A stretch of DNA of 64,000 nucleotides from an uncultured Duncaniella sp. (GCA_910589485.1 CAJUSW010000001.1:526970-590969), one strand, 5' to 3'; positions 1-9,385 are shown, numbered from the stretch's first letter. Made by a program: numbers and translations. The notes: generated from the letters alone by a model not told the origin.

Positions 1-168
1 CGGTATATTAGGACACTGATTCGGTTCATTAGTTATTTCGTTCAATCCACGTTCTTTTCGTTCACTTCATCTAAAGATAGATTTCACTTGAAAAAAGGAT
101 ACGCAGAAAGGATATTTTTAACATAAAATTGCATATAAGCGGGAAAAACTTTAATTTTGCCAGCGTCA

Positions 169-753
169 ATGGCAGACTATAACCGGATATTCAAGGACTT
201 CTCTGCCGGGGAGATCTCATCATTCTACGACGAGATGTTTCCCGGCATGATGCTGTACGCCATGCACATACTGGGCGACGATTTCTCCTATATGGCCGAG
301 GATTGCGTTCAGGATGCCGTGCTCACCACCTACGAGCGACGCGCCGAATTTCCCAATGCCGGAGCTTGGCGAGGGTTCATGCTGTCGTGCATACGCAACA
401 ATGCCATAGCCGTGTTGCGCAAGAGCAACCTGCACCGTTCCTACATCGAAAGCAAGTCAGAGGAGGAGCTGGAGAACGACAGCTCGCACGCCCTCATAGC
501 CCACGAACTCCACGAGATGCTTTTCGAGGCTATCGACTCTCTGCCGGAACAATATCGTGAGATATTCGACCTCAGTTTCGAGTCAGGACTCAAGAATGCC
601 GAGATCGCCAAGATGCTCGGATTGGCCGAGGTGACCGTGAAGAAACGCAAGGCCAAACTACTCGCCATGCTCCATGACAAACTGGGCGGACTGCTCGATG
701 AAAAGTCAATCATCATGCTACTCACCATCCCCGCCGGAGCCATTGCCGGCTGA
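169..753 (+). CDS. RNA polymerase sigma-70 family (ECF-like) sigma factor
   Basis: A 194-residue protein with the two-domain layout of ECF sigma factors. A region-2-like part (about residues 18-85, with AEDCVQDAVLTTYERR and a WRGFMLSCIRNNA stretch) is followed by a region-4 helix-turn-helix (about 120-170, with LPEQYREIFDLS and NAEIAKMLGLAEVTVKKR). It should direct core RNA polymerase to a small regulon. I chose the ATG at 169 over an in-frame TTG at 157. The last 18 residues form a hydrophobic tail rich in Ile, Leu and Ala. No FecR-type anti-sigma gene is adjacent, so the signal it answers to cannot be read from context. The family call is firm; the role is unknown. Confidence 0.85.
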   Translation: MADYNRIFKDFSAGEISSFYDEMFPGMMLYAMHILGDDFSYMAEDCVQDAVLTTYERRAEFPNAGAWRGFMLSCIRNNAIAVLRKSNLHRSYIESKSEEELENDSSHALIAHELHEMLFEAIDSLPEQYREIFDLSFESGLKNAEIAKMLGLAEVTVKKRKAKLLAMLHDKLGGLLDEKSIIMLLTIPAGAIAG

Positions 754-824
754 CACTCCCCGCCCCACGGCTTGTAAAATATAATGGATTGATTTCAACA
801 AATTTTGCTGACCGCTTGTTATAT

Positions 825-850
825 TTCTGAAAGCAAATTCTGAAAGCAAA
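825..850. repeat. 13-bp perfect tandem duplication
   Basis: TTCTGAAAGCAAA occurs twice head to tail (825-837 and 838-850) in the 140-base gap between the sigma factor and the HdeD-like gene. It may be a short slippage duplication or a paired binding site upstream of the membrane-protein gene. Nothing else is recognisable in this gap. Confidence 0.6.
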
Positions 851-893
851 ATTTAGATTCCTAACATTTTCAACTATTATAATACAAGTCGTT

Positions 894-1445
894 ATGAAAG
901 CGCTATTTTCAAAATTCATGGGCGAATCCCGCTATTGGTGGGTAGTCCTTTTGGCAGGTATCCTGATGGTCATCTGTGGTTTCGCTTACTGGTTCTGGCC
1001 CGTTGCCGGATACGCAGTAGCCTCCCAGCTCTTCGGCTGGCTCCTTATTCTTGTAGGTATCATTCAGCTTTTGCAGGCTTCAGGTCCCCACTCGGGCCGT
1101 GGCTGGGGCTGGTGGCTCGCAGGCGGTATCATCGACATGTTCATCGGTTTCATGATGGTGCGTAGCATCGTCCTCTCCGAGGCTGTCTTCCCCTACTTCC
1201 TTGCCTTCATCTTCATCTTCTGGGGCATCAGCGCTCTATGCTCGGCTGTTCAGCAGAGCACACGCCGCTACTGGTGGTTACAGTTGATCAACGGTATCCT
1301 TCTCATGCTCATCGGATTCTTCTTCATCGAGGCCGGTTGGGTACAGGATATGGCCATGACCAGCTTCCTCACCTCATTGGCATTCATCTACTGGGGATTC
1401 TCCCTGGCAATGCTCTCCTACGACATGAAACCTGTCCAGCGCTAA
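894..1445 (+). CDS. HdeD/DUF308-like membrane protein
   Basis: A 183-residue, very hydrophobic protein with about six predicted membrane segments in three hairpin pairs. These begin near residue 15 (WWVVLLAGILMVICGFAYWF), and repeated motifs such as GWLLILVGIIQLL, FIFIFWGIS and SLAFIYWGFS are spaced as in the DUF308 repeat family. HdeD proteins are inner-membrane proteins linked to acid resistance in Escherichia coli; their molecular role is poorly defined. The gene is followed at once by a strong hairpin shared with the convergent ara operon, so it looks monocistronic. The fold family is fairly sure; the function is inferred only by family. Confidence 0.75.
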   Translation: MKALFSKFMGESRYWWVVLLAGILMVICGFAYWFWPVAGYAVASQLFGWLLILVGIIQLLQASGPHSGRGWGWWLAGGIIDMFIGFMMVRSIVLSEAVFPYFLAFIFIFWGISALCSAVQQSTRRYWWLQLINGILLMLIGFFFIEAGWVQDMAMTSFLTSLAFIYWGFSLAMLSYDMKPVQR

Positions 1446-1478
1446 ACCAGATATATAAATCCCGTACATAAAGAAACT

Positions 1479-1527
1479 CATCACCCCCTCCGGACACAAG
1501 AGTTCCGGAGGGGGTGATGTCGTTTTT
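1479..1527. terminator. bidirectional terminator hairpin
   Basis: A 16-bp perfect stem (1479-1494 with 1504-1519) has a 9-base loop and is followed by TCGTTTTT. It lies between the convergent HdeD-like gene and araB and probably stops transcription from both sides. Confidence 0.85.
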
Positions 1528-1567
1528 ATATGGTTCAAGCGGTGAAATACAACCGCTTATTCATGGG

Positions 1568-3157
1568 TTACAGAGCCTCTACAGCTGCCTTCTCCACCTC
1601 GAGTCCACGCATGTAGCGCTCAATGTAGGTGTTGAAGCCTTCCACATCGGCACGGGTGGGTTTGATCTCCACACCGGCATCGCCGAGGAACACGCTCTCG
1701 TCGAGCCACTCGGGGAGCGACTGGCCCTTGCGGTTGTTCACCACAAATGCCGCGAGCAGGGCTATACCCCATGCTCCACCCTCGCCGGCTGTCTCCATCA
1801 CCGAGATGGGCGAGTTGAGGGCGGCGGCGAGCACGCGCTGACCCACACCGGGGGTCTTGAACAGTCCGCCGTGGCCGGTGATGCGGTCCACCTTCACATG
1901 CTCCTCGTTGAAAAGTATATCGTTGCCTATCTTGAGAACGGCAACCGAGGCATACAGGTTGGCGCGCATGAAATTGGCAAGCGAGAAGCGGTCAGTGGCC
2001 GAGCGCACGAAGAGGGGACGGCCCTGGGTGAGTCCGGTCACAGGCTCGCCCGAGAAATAATTATAGGAAAGCAGGCCTCCGCAATCGGGATCGCCGGTGA
2101 GGGCATTGTTGTAGAGCTTGCCGAACACCTCGTTCATATCCACGGGCACGCCAAGCAGCTGCTGATACTCCTTGAAGAGGTTCACCCAGGCATTGAGGTC
2201 GGAGGTACAGTTGTTGCAGTGTACCATGGCCACGAGGCTGCCGTCGGGGGTGGTCACCATGTCGATCATCTCGTAGGGCTTGGACAGATCCTTCTCGAGC
2301 ACGATCATGGAGAACGATGATGTTCCGGCCGACACGTTGCCGGTGCGCTTGAGCACGGCATTGGTAGCAACCATGCCGGTGCCTGCGTCGCCTTCGGGCG
2401 GGCAGAAGGGAATTCCGGCCTTGAGGTGGCCCGACACGTCGAGACGGCGTGCGCCCTCCTCGGTGAGATAACCGGCATCGGCTCCGGCCACAAGCACGCG
2501 GGGCATGATATCCTCGAGCTTCCAGGGGAAAGCCTCGGGAGCTACGAGGGCGTCAAACTTCTGCACCATGGGTGCGGAATAATTCTTGGTCTCAGGATCG
2601 ATGGGGAGCATACCCGATGCGTCGCCGATACCGAGCACCTTCTCGCCTGTGAGCTGCCAGTGGATATATCCGGCAAGAGTGGTGAGATAGGTGATATCCT
2701 TCACATGAGGCTCCTTGTCGAGAATAGCCTGATAGAGATGCGAGATGCTCCAGCGCAGGGGTATATTGTAGTTGAAAAGCTTGGAAAGCTCCTCGGCTGC
2801 ACGGCCGGTATTGGTGTTGCGCCAGGTGCGGAAAGGCACCAGAATCTCGGCGTTGCTGTCAAAAGGCATGTAGCCGTGCATCATGGCACTGATACCGATC
2901 GCGGCGAGCGACTCGATCTCGGTGTCATACTCCTTGCGCACATTCTCGCGCAGGTGGGCGTAGCAATCCTGCAGGCCATACCAGATAGCCTCGGTGCTGT
3001 AGGTCCACAGACCGTCAACCAACTGGTTCTCCCAATCGTGCACACCCTGGGCTATAGGACGGTTGTCCTCATCCACGAGCACTGCCTTGATGCGGGTCGA
3101 GCCAAACTCTATACCTAATATCGCTTTGCCGTGTTCGATAGTTGTCTTGGCATCCAT
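1568..3157 (-). CDS. araB: L-ribulokinase (FGGY family)
   Basis: A 529-residue FGGY-family kinase. The N-terminal phosphate-binding element is ILGIEFGSTRIKAVLVD (about residues 13-29). The C-terminal ATPase lobe has TGHGGLFKTPGVGQRVLA (about 428-445) and an AGEGGAWGIALLA element. It should phosphorylate L-ribulose to L-ribulose 5-phosphate in the cytoplasm. The family alone could allow another sugar, but it lies last in a same-strand run after araA and araD, which fixes the assignment. The gap to araA is 75 bases and the downstream end is a strong bidirectional terminator. Length is normal for Bacteroidota ribulokinases. Confidence 0.9.
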   Translation of the reverse strand: MDAKTTIEHGKAILGIEFGSTRIKAVLVDEDNRPIAQGVHDWENQLVDGLWTYSTEAIWYGLQDCYAHLRENVRKEYDTEIESLAAIGISAMMHGYMPFDSNAEILVPFRTWRNTNTGRAAEELSKLFNYNIPLRWSISHLYQAILDKEPHVKDITYLTTLAGYIHWQLTGEKVLGIGDASGMLPIDPETKNYSAPMVQKFDALVAPEAFPWKLEDIMPRVLVAGADAGYLTEEGARRLDVSGHLKAGIPFCPPEGDAGTGMVATNAVLKRTGNVSAGTSSFSMIVLEKDLSKPYEMIDMVTTPDGSLVAMVHCNNCTSDLNAWVNLFKEYQQLLGVPVDMNEVFGKLYNNALTGDPDCGGLLSYNYFSGEPVTGLTQGRPLFVRSATDRFSLANFMRANLYASVAVLKIGNDILFNEEHVKVDRITGHGGLFKTPGVGQRVLAAALNSPISVMETAGEGGAWGIALLAAFVVNNRKGQSLPEWLDESVFLGDAGVEIKPTRADVEGFNTYIERYMRGLEVEKAAVEAL

Positions 3158-3232
3158 ATTCTTTTATTATAAGGAACAGGCCCCGACCGTGGGGTAGAGT
3201 CTACCTCCCGATCCGGGCCTGTCGATTATTCA

Positions 3233-4768
3233 TTAGAGATAAAGTGACTTGTTGAGCATATAGTACACCTCGCCCATGCGCAGTGCCTGCTTGAAGCCCT
3301 CGATGGTGGTGTTCTTGTCGATGTGTACCATCTCTATGCCGGCGATTTCGGCATAATCCTCCCAGTACTCGGGGGTGAGGTCGTAGGAGAAGCAGGAGTG
3401 GTGGGTTCCGCCGGCCAGGATCCATGCTGTAGCACCGATCTCGAAGTTAGGCATGGGGATCCACAGTGCCGATGCCACGGGGAGCTTGGGAAGAGCCTTG
3501 GACTTGATGCACTCCACGTCGTTGACGATGAGACGGAAACGGTTGCCCATATCGACAACGGTTGCGGTCACACCCTTCTCGGGCTTGGAGGTGAACACGA
3601 GACGTGCTGTGAGGGTCTTGCGCACACCGATTCCGAGGAAATGAACCTCGAGGCGGGGACGCTCCTCGGCGATGAGGGGGCACACCTCAAGCATGTGGGA
3701 CTGGAGAATAGAGCTCTTCTTGCCGTCGAAATTGAGGGTGTAGTCCTCAAGGAACGAGCAACCGCCGGGCTGACCCTGGGTCATTACCCATACAGTGCGG
3801 TAGAGAGCGGCCGACTTCCAGTCACCCTCGGCGCCGAAGCCGTAGCCCTCGGCCATGAGGCGCTGGGAAGCAAGACCGGGGATCTGGTCGAAACCACGGC
3901 CGGTAGTCTCTACGTTCACATCACCCAGGTCGTCAAAGTTGGTGGTGAAGCCCTTGGCACCCTTGTCCTTGAGGACGGCGCGGAGGGTAAGCTCGGCCTT
4001 GGCCGAGTTCCACACCTTGCGGTACTCCTCGGTAGCCTTGTCCTCGAGCTTCTTGTCGTGGGCATAGAGCTTGAAGTACTCGGCCACGAGAGCGTCAACG
4101 TCCTCATCCTTGATGGCGTCGAAGTAAGGCATCAGCGAGCTGAAAGGCATATAGTCCACGTGGTAGCCCATGCGGATCTCGGCCTCAACCTTGTCACCGT
4201 CGGTAACGGCCACATTGTTCATCTGGTCGCCGAAGCGGATGATGCGCATATCCTGAGAGTCGGCCCATCCGGCGCACACACGCTGCCATACAGCGATGCG
4301 CTTCTGGGTCTCCTCATCCTTCCAGTAACCGGTCACCACCTTGCGGCGCACACGCATGCGGGCACAGATGTGGCCAAACTCGCGGTCGCCGTGGGCGCTC
4401 TGGTTGAGGTTCATGAAGTCCATGTCGATGCTCTTCCAGGGTATCTCGGCATTGTACTGGGTGTGGAAGTGGAGCAGAGGCTTGGAGAGGATCTTCAGGC
4501 CATGAATCCACATCTTGGCGGGAGAGAATGTGTGCATCCAGGTAATGATACCGGCACAACGGGGATCGTTGTTGGCAGCCTTCATGATATCCTCAACCTC
4601 GTGAGAGGAGTTGGCTGTACCCTTGTACACCACCTTGATGGGAAGATTGCCCGAGTTGTTAAGTCCCTCGACCATCTCCTTGGAATGAGCGTCAACGGCA
4701 ACTACAGCGTCACCACCATATAGAAGCTGGGCACCAGTCACCCACCATATTTCATAATTTTCGTACAT
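3233..4768 (-). CDS. araA: L-arabinose isomerase
   Basis: A 511-residue enzyme converting L-arabinose to L-ribulose. It keeps the family landmarks: SQRLMAEGYGFGAEGDWKSA in mid-protein, the metal-binding His in SHMLEVCP (about residue 358) and a second His in GGTHHS (about 456). It starts MYENYEIWWVTGAQ, typical of the family. It sits between araD and araB in the operon. The 140-base gap upstream holds short ATAAAC-type repeats and a hairpin after araD, so message levels of araBA and araD may differ. Confidence 0.96.
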   Translation of the reverse strand: MYENYEIWWVTGAQLLYGGDAVVAVDAHSKEMVEGLNNSGNLPIKVVYKGTANSSHEVEDIMKAANNDPRCAGIITWMHTFSPAKMWIHGLKILSKPLLHFHTQYNAEIPWKSIDMDFMNLNQSAHGDREFGHICARMRVRRKVVTGYWKDEETQKRIAVWQRVCAGWADSQDMRIIRFGDQMNNVAVTDGDKVEAEIRMGYHVDYMPFSSLMPYFDAIKDEDVDALVAEYFKLYAHDKKLEDKATEEYRKVWNSAKAELTLRAVLKDKGAKGFTTNFDDLGDVNVETTGRGFDQIPGLASQRLMAEGYGFGAEGDWKSAALYRTVWVMTQGQPGGCSFLEDYTLNFDGKKSSILQSHMLEVCPLIAEERPRLEVHFLGIGVRKTLTARLVFTSKPEKGVTATVVDMGNRFRLIVNDVECIKSKALPKLPVASALWIPMPNFEIGATAWILAGGTHHSCFSYDLTPEYWEDYAEIAGIEMVHIDKNTTIEGFKQALRMGEVYYMLNKSLYL

Positions 4769-4826
4769 ATTGATTTTGGTATTTAAGTATTGAATTTTTA
4801 TTGTTAGATTCTATCAGGAGTCCCGG

Positions 4827-4876
4827 TCATAAACTTATAAACTTATAAACCTATAAACTCATAAACCTTATAACCC
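4827..4876. repeat. short tandem (T)CATAAAC/TTATAAAC repeats
   Basis: Between araA and araD there are about six head-to-tail units of 7-10 bases (cataaac, ttataaac, ttataaac, ctataaac, tcataaac, cttataac). A related pattern with the opposite strand bias lies after purB. No function is evident; it may be an intergenic low-complexity tract. Confidence 0.6.
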
Positions 4877-4883
4877 CATGACC

Positions 4884-4907
4884 TCCTGATTTCGCCAGAA
4901 ATCAGGA
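4884..4907 (-). terminator. intra-operon hairpin after araD
   Basis: TCCTGATTTC and GAAATCAGGA form a perfect 10-bp stem with a 4-base loop, four bases beyond the araD stop on the transcribed strand. It lacks a T run, so it may be an RNA-stability or partial-termination element inside the ara operon, not a full stop. Confidence 0.5.
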
Positions 4908-4910
4908 TAA

Positions 4911-5597
4911 TCACTGGCCGTAGTAGGCACCGGGGCCGTGCTTGCGGTTGAAGTGTTTCTCGATAAGGAGCTGATTCATGGTGAGGGCAGGGTTCACCTG
5001 ATAGGCCACAAAAGCCATCTTGGCCACCTGTTCCATCACCACTGCATTGTGCACTGCGTCATGGGGATCCTTGCCCCAGGCAAACGGACCATGGTTCTTA
5101 ACAAGAACACCCGGAGTGTGCATGGGGTTCATACCCTCGAAGCGCTTCACGATCACATTGCCGGTCTCCAGCTCGTAATCGTTCATCACCTCGGCCTCGG
5201 TCATATCGGGGGTACAGGGGATAGCCTTGTAGAAATAATCGGCATGAGTGGTGCCGATGTTGGGCAGATCTATACCGGCCTGAGCCCAGGCGGTGGCATA
5301 GGTTGAATGAGTGTGCACCACGCCGCCTATCTCGGGGAAAGCGCGGTAGAGCACCAGATGGGTGGGAGTGTCGGATGAAGGCTTGAGCTTACCCTCCACC
5401 TTCTCGCCGGTTGCAAGGTCAACGACCACCATATCATCGGGGGTCATGACATCATAATCAACTCCGCTGGGCTTGATCACCACGAGACCTTTCTCGCGGT
5501 CGATACCCGACACATTGCCCCAGGTGAAGATCACGAGTCCGTGCTCCACGAGTTCTATATTGGCGCGATATACTTTTTCTTTGAGTTCTTCGAGCAT
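4911..5597 (-). CDS. araD: L-ribulose-5-phosphate 4-epimerase
   Basis: A 228-residue class II aldolase-fold enzyme that converts L-ribulose 5-phosphate to D-xylulose 5-phosphate, linking arabinose to the pentose phosphate pathway. The zinc ligands are visible: His95 and His97 in GGVVHTHSTYA and His169 in VKNHGPFAWG, matching the E. coli AraD positions. The GNVSG element (about 27-31) is the substrate-phosphate loop. It lies directly downstream of the regulator gene and upstream of araA, on the same strand. Confidence 0.94.
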   Translation of the reverse strand: MLEELKEKVYRANIELVEHGLVIFTWGNVSGIDREKGLVVIKPSGVDYDVMTPDDMVVVDLATGEKVEGKLKPSSDTPTHLVLYRAFPEIGGVVHTHSTYATAWAQAGIDLPNIGTTHADYFYKAIPCTPDMTEAEVMNDYELETGNVIVKRFEGMNPMHTPGVLVKNHGPFAWGKDPHDAVHNAVVMEQVAKMAFVAYQVNPALTMNQLLIEKHFNRKHGPGAYYGQ

Positions 5598-5668
5598 AAT
5601 TGTTATTGGATAATGCTACCGTCGGTCTCCCTTGCCCCGATTACCGAGGCGGAGATGGACAGGAGCGG

Positions 5669-6343
5669 TCAGATTTTAAATTTAGTGAGTGAGTTGTACT
5701 TTCTGGCATCAAACCTGTATAGCGACGCTCCGCGACGCGAGCCGGTCTTGTCGATAAGATCGGTCTTGACCACACATCCCGTATCGAGCACACGCTTGCG
5801 GAAATTGCGCTTGTCGATGCTCGCCCCGAGAAGGGTCTCGAACAGTGTCTGCATCTGGAACAGCGTGAAAAGTTCGGGAAGGAGCTTGAAGCCTATCGGT
5901 TCGGTAGTGAGCTTGCCGCGTATCTTGTCGAGAGCACGCTCCACCATGAGCGGGTGGTCGAAACCCAGATGGGGAATCTCCTCCAGCCGCACCCACAGGG
6001 CGCTGTGCTGGTCAAGCAGATCCACATCATACTCCTCCGGGCCGAGCAATGCGTAGTAGGCTATCGAGATCACCCTCTCGCCCGGATCGCGATGCACCGA
6101 GCTGAAGGCCTGAACCTGTTCCATATACACATTTTTCAGACCGGTGAGCTGGCTGAGCACACGCCTGGCGGCATCGTCGGCACTCTCGTTGTTCTGGACA
6201 AATCCGCCCATTACGGACCATTTGTCCTTCTCCGGCTCAAATTTCCGCTTGGTGAGGAGAAGACAGAGCTTCCCCTCCACCAGGCCGAAAATTATACAGT
6301 CGACAGCTACGTAGAACCTTGGATTTTCGCTATAGAAAGCCAT
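5669..6343 (-). CDS. araR: Nudix-related transcriptional regulator, AraR type
   Basis: A 224-residue protein with an N-terminal Nudix-like domain (residues about 8-150) and a C-terminal winged-helix-like region (about 155-224, with FRKRVLDTGCVVKTDLIDKT). The Nudix box region (about 47-69, GGFVQNNESADDAARRVLSQ) keeps the leading Gly and first Glu but has lost the RExxEE catalytic core, reading RVLSQL instead. It therefore looks like a ligand sensor and not a hydrolase. In Bacteroides, AraR of this family represses arabinose genes and responds to L-arabinose. Its place inside the ara operon, five bases after the symporter, supports that role. A matching dyad lies at 9351-9379. Confidence 0.82.
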   Translation of the reverse strand: MAFYSENPRFYVAVDCIIFGLVEGKLCLLLTKRKFEPEKDKWSVMGGFVQNNESADDAARRVLSQLTGLKNVYMEQVQAFSSVHRDPGERVISIAYYALLGPEEYDVDLLDQHSALWVRLEEIPHLGFDHPLMVERALDKIRGKLTTEPIGFKLLPELFTLFQMQTLFETLLGASIDKRNFRKRVLDTGCVVKTDLIDKTGSRRGASLYRFDARKYNSLTKFKI

Positions 6344-6347
6344 CGGT

Positions 6348-8051
6348 TTACCAGAAGTAGATATAGAATGCTACAGTGATACCGAGGATGATCACCGAGT
6401 TGATCACATCCCATGCGTTCCAGCTTGCGCGGGTGGCGGCAATCTGCTCGGGAGTAGAGGTGCCGAACACCAGACCCTGTATCTTGGCAGGATCGGGAGC
6501 CTTGGTGCATAGCGATACGATCACACCAACAGCGAGGCAGAACACGAGCATCCAGCCACAGAAGAAGAGCCAGTTGCAGTCGTAGAACAGATACTGGAAC
6601 ATCGAGCCGTCGCTACCGGGGAGCACACCGGCATTGCTGTAGTAAACCTTGGCTCCGAGACGGGTCAGACCGATGATGAGGCCCGACAGAAGCGCCCACA
6701 TACCACCCATGGCGGTAGCGCGTTTCCACAGGATACCGATAAGGAAGGCTGCGGCGATACCGGGTGCGAGCACCGACTGAACGTCCTGGAGATAGAGATA
6801 GAGCACATCGCCCACCGAACGCATCACGGGGATCCAGAGGATACCGAGGATCACGATCACCACGGTAGCGGCCTGGCCGATGCGGACGAGTTTCTTAGGA
6901 TCGGTATTGGGCTTGTAACGCTGATAGAAGTCGATGGTGAAGAGGGCGGCCGACGAGTTGAACAGCGAGGCCAGCGACGACATGAGGGCGGCGAGGATAC
7001 CGCACACGATGAGACCCTTCACTCCGGCAGGGAGCAGTTTGGCTACAAGTGTGGGGAATGCGGCGTCAGAGTTAACATTGCCGTTGGCAAGCATAGGGAG
7101 GAAGCCCTCGCCGCCGGCGGCGATTGAGTTCTGATGGATGGCAAATGCGATCATGCCGGGGATAAGGAACAGGAACACGGGGAGGAGCTTGAGGTAAGCG
7201 CCGAAGATGGTACCGCGGCGGGCCTCTTTCTCATCCTTGCCCGAGAGCACACGCTGCACGATGAACTGGTCGGTACACCAGTACCAGAAACCGATCACAG
7301 CCGAGCCGATGAGTGCGCCGAGCCAGGGATACTGGGCATCGTTGTTGTCTCGGATAAGGTTGACCATGGTGTCGCCATACTCATTTACCTGTACGCTTGA
7401 GCAGATGCGCATCATCTCATCCCATCCGCCCAGCTCCTTGAGACCGAGCACGAGGATGATGAGCGAGCCGAGAAGAAGGATAGGAGTCTGGAGCACCGAG
7501 GTGTAGAGTACCGATTTCATACCACCGAAGATAGTGTAGAGAGCGGTGAGGAGCACGAGGCCGATAGCGGCGATCCAGAAGAAGTCGATGCCCCACAGCT
7601 GCTCGATACCGAACACCTGCTGGAACACGAGACCGCCGGCATAGACGGTAACCGCCACCTTGGTGAGCACATAGCTGATGAGCGAGATGGTGGCGAGGAT
7701 GGTGCGTGACTGCGGGTTGAATCGACGCTCGAGGAACTCAGGCATGGTGTAGACCATCGAGCGGGTATAGAAGGGCACGAACACCCATCCGAGAAGAAGT
7801 ATCATCCAGCCCTGGATCTCCCAGTGGGCCATTGCCATACCCGAGGATGCGCCCGAGCCGGCGAGACCGATGAGGTGTTCCGAACCGATGTTGGAAGCAA
7901 AGATCGACGCGCCGATAGCGATCCAGGTCGCGTCCTTGCCGCCGAGGAAGTAGTCGGCGGCGTTGTTCTGCTTCTGCCTCATCACCCAGACAATGATGCC
8001 TATGAGGGCGACAAAGAAGATAGCTATGACAATCCAGTCAAGTGAAGCCAT
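6348..8051 (-). CDS. sodium/solute symporter (SSS family), probable L-arabinose transporter
   Basis: A 567-residue multi-spanning membrane protein of the SLC5/SSS family. Sequence landmarks are DYFLGGKDATWIAIGASIFASNIG (within residues about 34-57), the ERRFNPQSR loop, WYWCTDQFIVQRVLSGKD (about 255-272), and LMSSLASLFNSSAALFTIDF (about 355-374). These resemble SGLT-type Na+/sugar symporters more than proline or pantothenate carriers. Position between the galM and araR genes suggests import of L-arabinose or arabino-oligosaccharide products. The family is firm; the substrate is inferred from context. Confidence 0.85.
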   Translation of the reverse strand: MASLDWIVIAIFFVALIGIIVWVMRQKQNNAADYFLGGKDATWIAIGASIFASNIGSEHLIGLAGSGASSGMAMAHWEIQGWMILLLGWVFVPFYTRSMVYTMPEFLERRFNPQSRTILATISLISYVLTKVAVTVYAGGLVFQQVFGIEQLWGIDFFWIAAIGLVLLTALYTIFGGMKSVLYTSVLQTPILLLGSLIILVLGLKELGGWDEMMRICSSVQVNEYGDTMVNLIRDNNDAQYPWLGALIGSAVIGFWYWCTDQFIVQRVLSGKDEKEARRGTIFGAYLKLLPVFLFLIPGMIAFAIHQNSIAAGGEGFLPMLANGNVNSDAAFPTLVAKLLPAGVKGLIVCGILAALMSSLASLFNSSAALFTIDFYQRYKPNTDPKKLVRIGQAATVVIVILGILWIPVMRSVGDVLYLYLQDVQSVLAPGIAAAFLIGILWKRATAMGGMWALLSGLIIGLTRLGAKVYYSNAGVLPGSDGSMFQYLFYDCNWLFFCGWMLVFCLAVGVIVSLCTKAPDPAKIQGLVFGTSTPEQIAATRASWNAWDVINSVIILGITVAFYIYFW

Positions 8052-8134
8052 TACTTGTAATGTGTTATTAAGGTAAGAAAATGATGGTTATAATATTTTT
8101 CGGAAATGGATAGAGCGGGGAGAGAGGCTGTGGA

Positions 8135-9286
8135 TCACTGGGCGTAGAACGAGAACACAGTGTGGCTGTTGTAGGTCTCGCCGGGACGCAGGATCACCGA
8201 GGGCCACTCAGGCTTGTTGGGGGAGTCGGGATAGTGCTGGGTCTCAAGGCAGATACCTGTGCGCTGGTTGTACACGGTGCCACCCTTGCCGGTCACGGTG
8301 CCGTCAAGGAAGTTGCCGGAATATACCTGGATACCGGGCTCGTCGGTATAGACGCTCAGGCCGATACCGCTCTCGGGCGAGAACAGCGTGGCGGCAATCT
8401 TCTCAATATCGCCCTTGCTGTCGAGCACCCAGTTGTGATCGTAACCGTTGCCGTTCTTCAGCTGCACGAAATCAAACTTGTCGATGTCGTCACCCACCCT
8501 GCGGGGCTGTGTGAAGTCCATGGGGGTGCCGGTCACGGGAAGGATCTCGCCGGTGGTCATGTAGGTTGAGTCAACAGGAGTGTATCCCGAAGCATATACA
8601 TATAATATATTGTCGGTAATGGGTTTTGTAGCGTCGCCCGAGAGGTTGAAGTAGGAATGGTTGGTCATGTTGATCACCGTAGCCTTGTCGGTAGTGGCCG
8701 AGTAGGCGATATCGAGCTTGTTGCCGGGGAGGGCGGTATAGGTCACGGTAGCCTTCAGGTTGCCGGGAAAACCGTTGTCACCGTCGGGCGAGTCAAGAGT
8801 GAGCACAAGGGTGGAATCATTGGGCTGGGTGGCGGTGTACACCTTGTACTGCCATCCGTCGGGACCGCCGTGGAGGGTGTGGCCGAAGTTGTTGACGGGG
8901 AGCTGGATGCTGTCACCGTCGATCACGAGACGGCCGTGGTCGATACGGTTGGCGTAACGGCCTATGGCTGCACCGAAGTCGGTCTGGTTATTCTCGGGGA
9001 GATAGGACTGGATGCTGTCGAAACCGAGCACCACATCGCGCAGATTGCCTTCGCGGTCGGGAACCTGCAGGGCCACTATACGTCCGCCATAATTGGTTAT
9101 GGCCACTTCCATTCCGTCGCTCCCCTTCAGTGAATAGAGGGCGGTGGGGTTTCCGTCAACTTCAGCGACAAAATTCTCGGGATTGATTCCCGCCATCAGG
9201 GCAGGAGCCTCGCTCTGCTTCCCTGAACATGAGGCCATCGCCATTGTAGCGAGAGCCGCAAGTGCCATAAGACTATGATTCTTCAT
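8135..9286 (-). CDS. galM: aldose 1-epimerase lipoprotein
   Basis: A 383-residue aldose epimerase. I use the ATG at 9286 because it gives a clean lipoprotein signal (MAMAS-C, Cys20); a longer in-frame extension to 9487 is implausible and crosses the promoter. Catalytic acid His210 lies in TNHSYFNLSG and the catalytic base Glu in TGICLETQ (about residue 348). GHTLHGGPDGW (about 135-145) is also conserved. As a lipoprotein it acts in the cell envelope, where it would speed alpha/beta anomer exchange of free sugar before transport. It is the first gene of the ara operon. Confidence 0.92.
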   Translation of the reverse strand: MKNHSLMALAALATMAMASCSGKQSEAPALMAGINPENFVAEVDGNPTALYSLKGSDGMEVAITNYGGRIVALQVPDREGNLRDVVLGFDSIQSYLPENNQTDFGAAIGRYANRIDHGRLVIDGDSIQLPVNNFGHTLHGGPDGWQYKVYTATQPNDSTLVLTLDSPDGDNGFPGNLKATVTYTALPGNKLDIAYSATTDKATVINMTNHSYFNLSGDATKPITDNILYVYASGYTPVDSTYMTTGEILPVTGTPMDFTQPRRVGDDIDKFDFVQLKNGNGYDHNWVLDSKGDIEKIAATLFSPESGIGLSVYTDEPGIQVYSGNFLDGTVTGKGGTVYNQRTGICLETQHYPDSPNKPEWPSVILRPGETYNSHTVFSFYAQ

Positions 9287-9350
9287 GGTCGGTTGTGTGT
9301 ACTTTTTATGTATTATAATAATGTGATTGTGTTTCCTTTGGTAGTCAATT

Positions 9351-9379
9351 CTAATAAGTGTACTAACTACACTCATTAG
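9351..9379. promoter_or_regulatory. candidate AraR operator dyad
   Basis: CTAATAAGTGTA (9351-9362) and TACACTCATTAG (9368-9379) form an inverted repeat with 11 of 12 matching pairs around a 5-base spacer. It lies just downstream of the -7 box of the ara operon promoter, across or right after the expected start site. Position and symmetry fit a repressor site. AraR as its partner is inferred from genetic context only. Confidence 0.6.
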
Positions 9380-9385
9380 CCGTCC

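Noticed and set aside
3323..4723. 466-codon plus-strand ORF opposite araA
   Set aside because: Antisense shadow of a well-conserved gene in GC-rich DNA; His/Val/Gly-rich composition and no recognisable motif.
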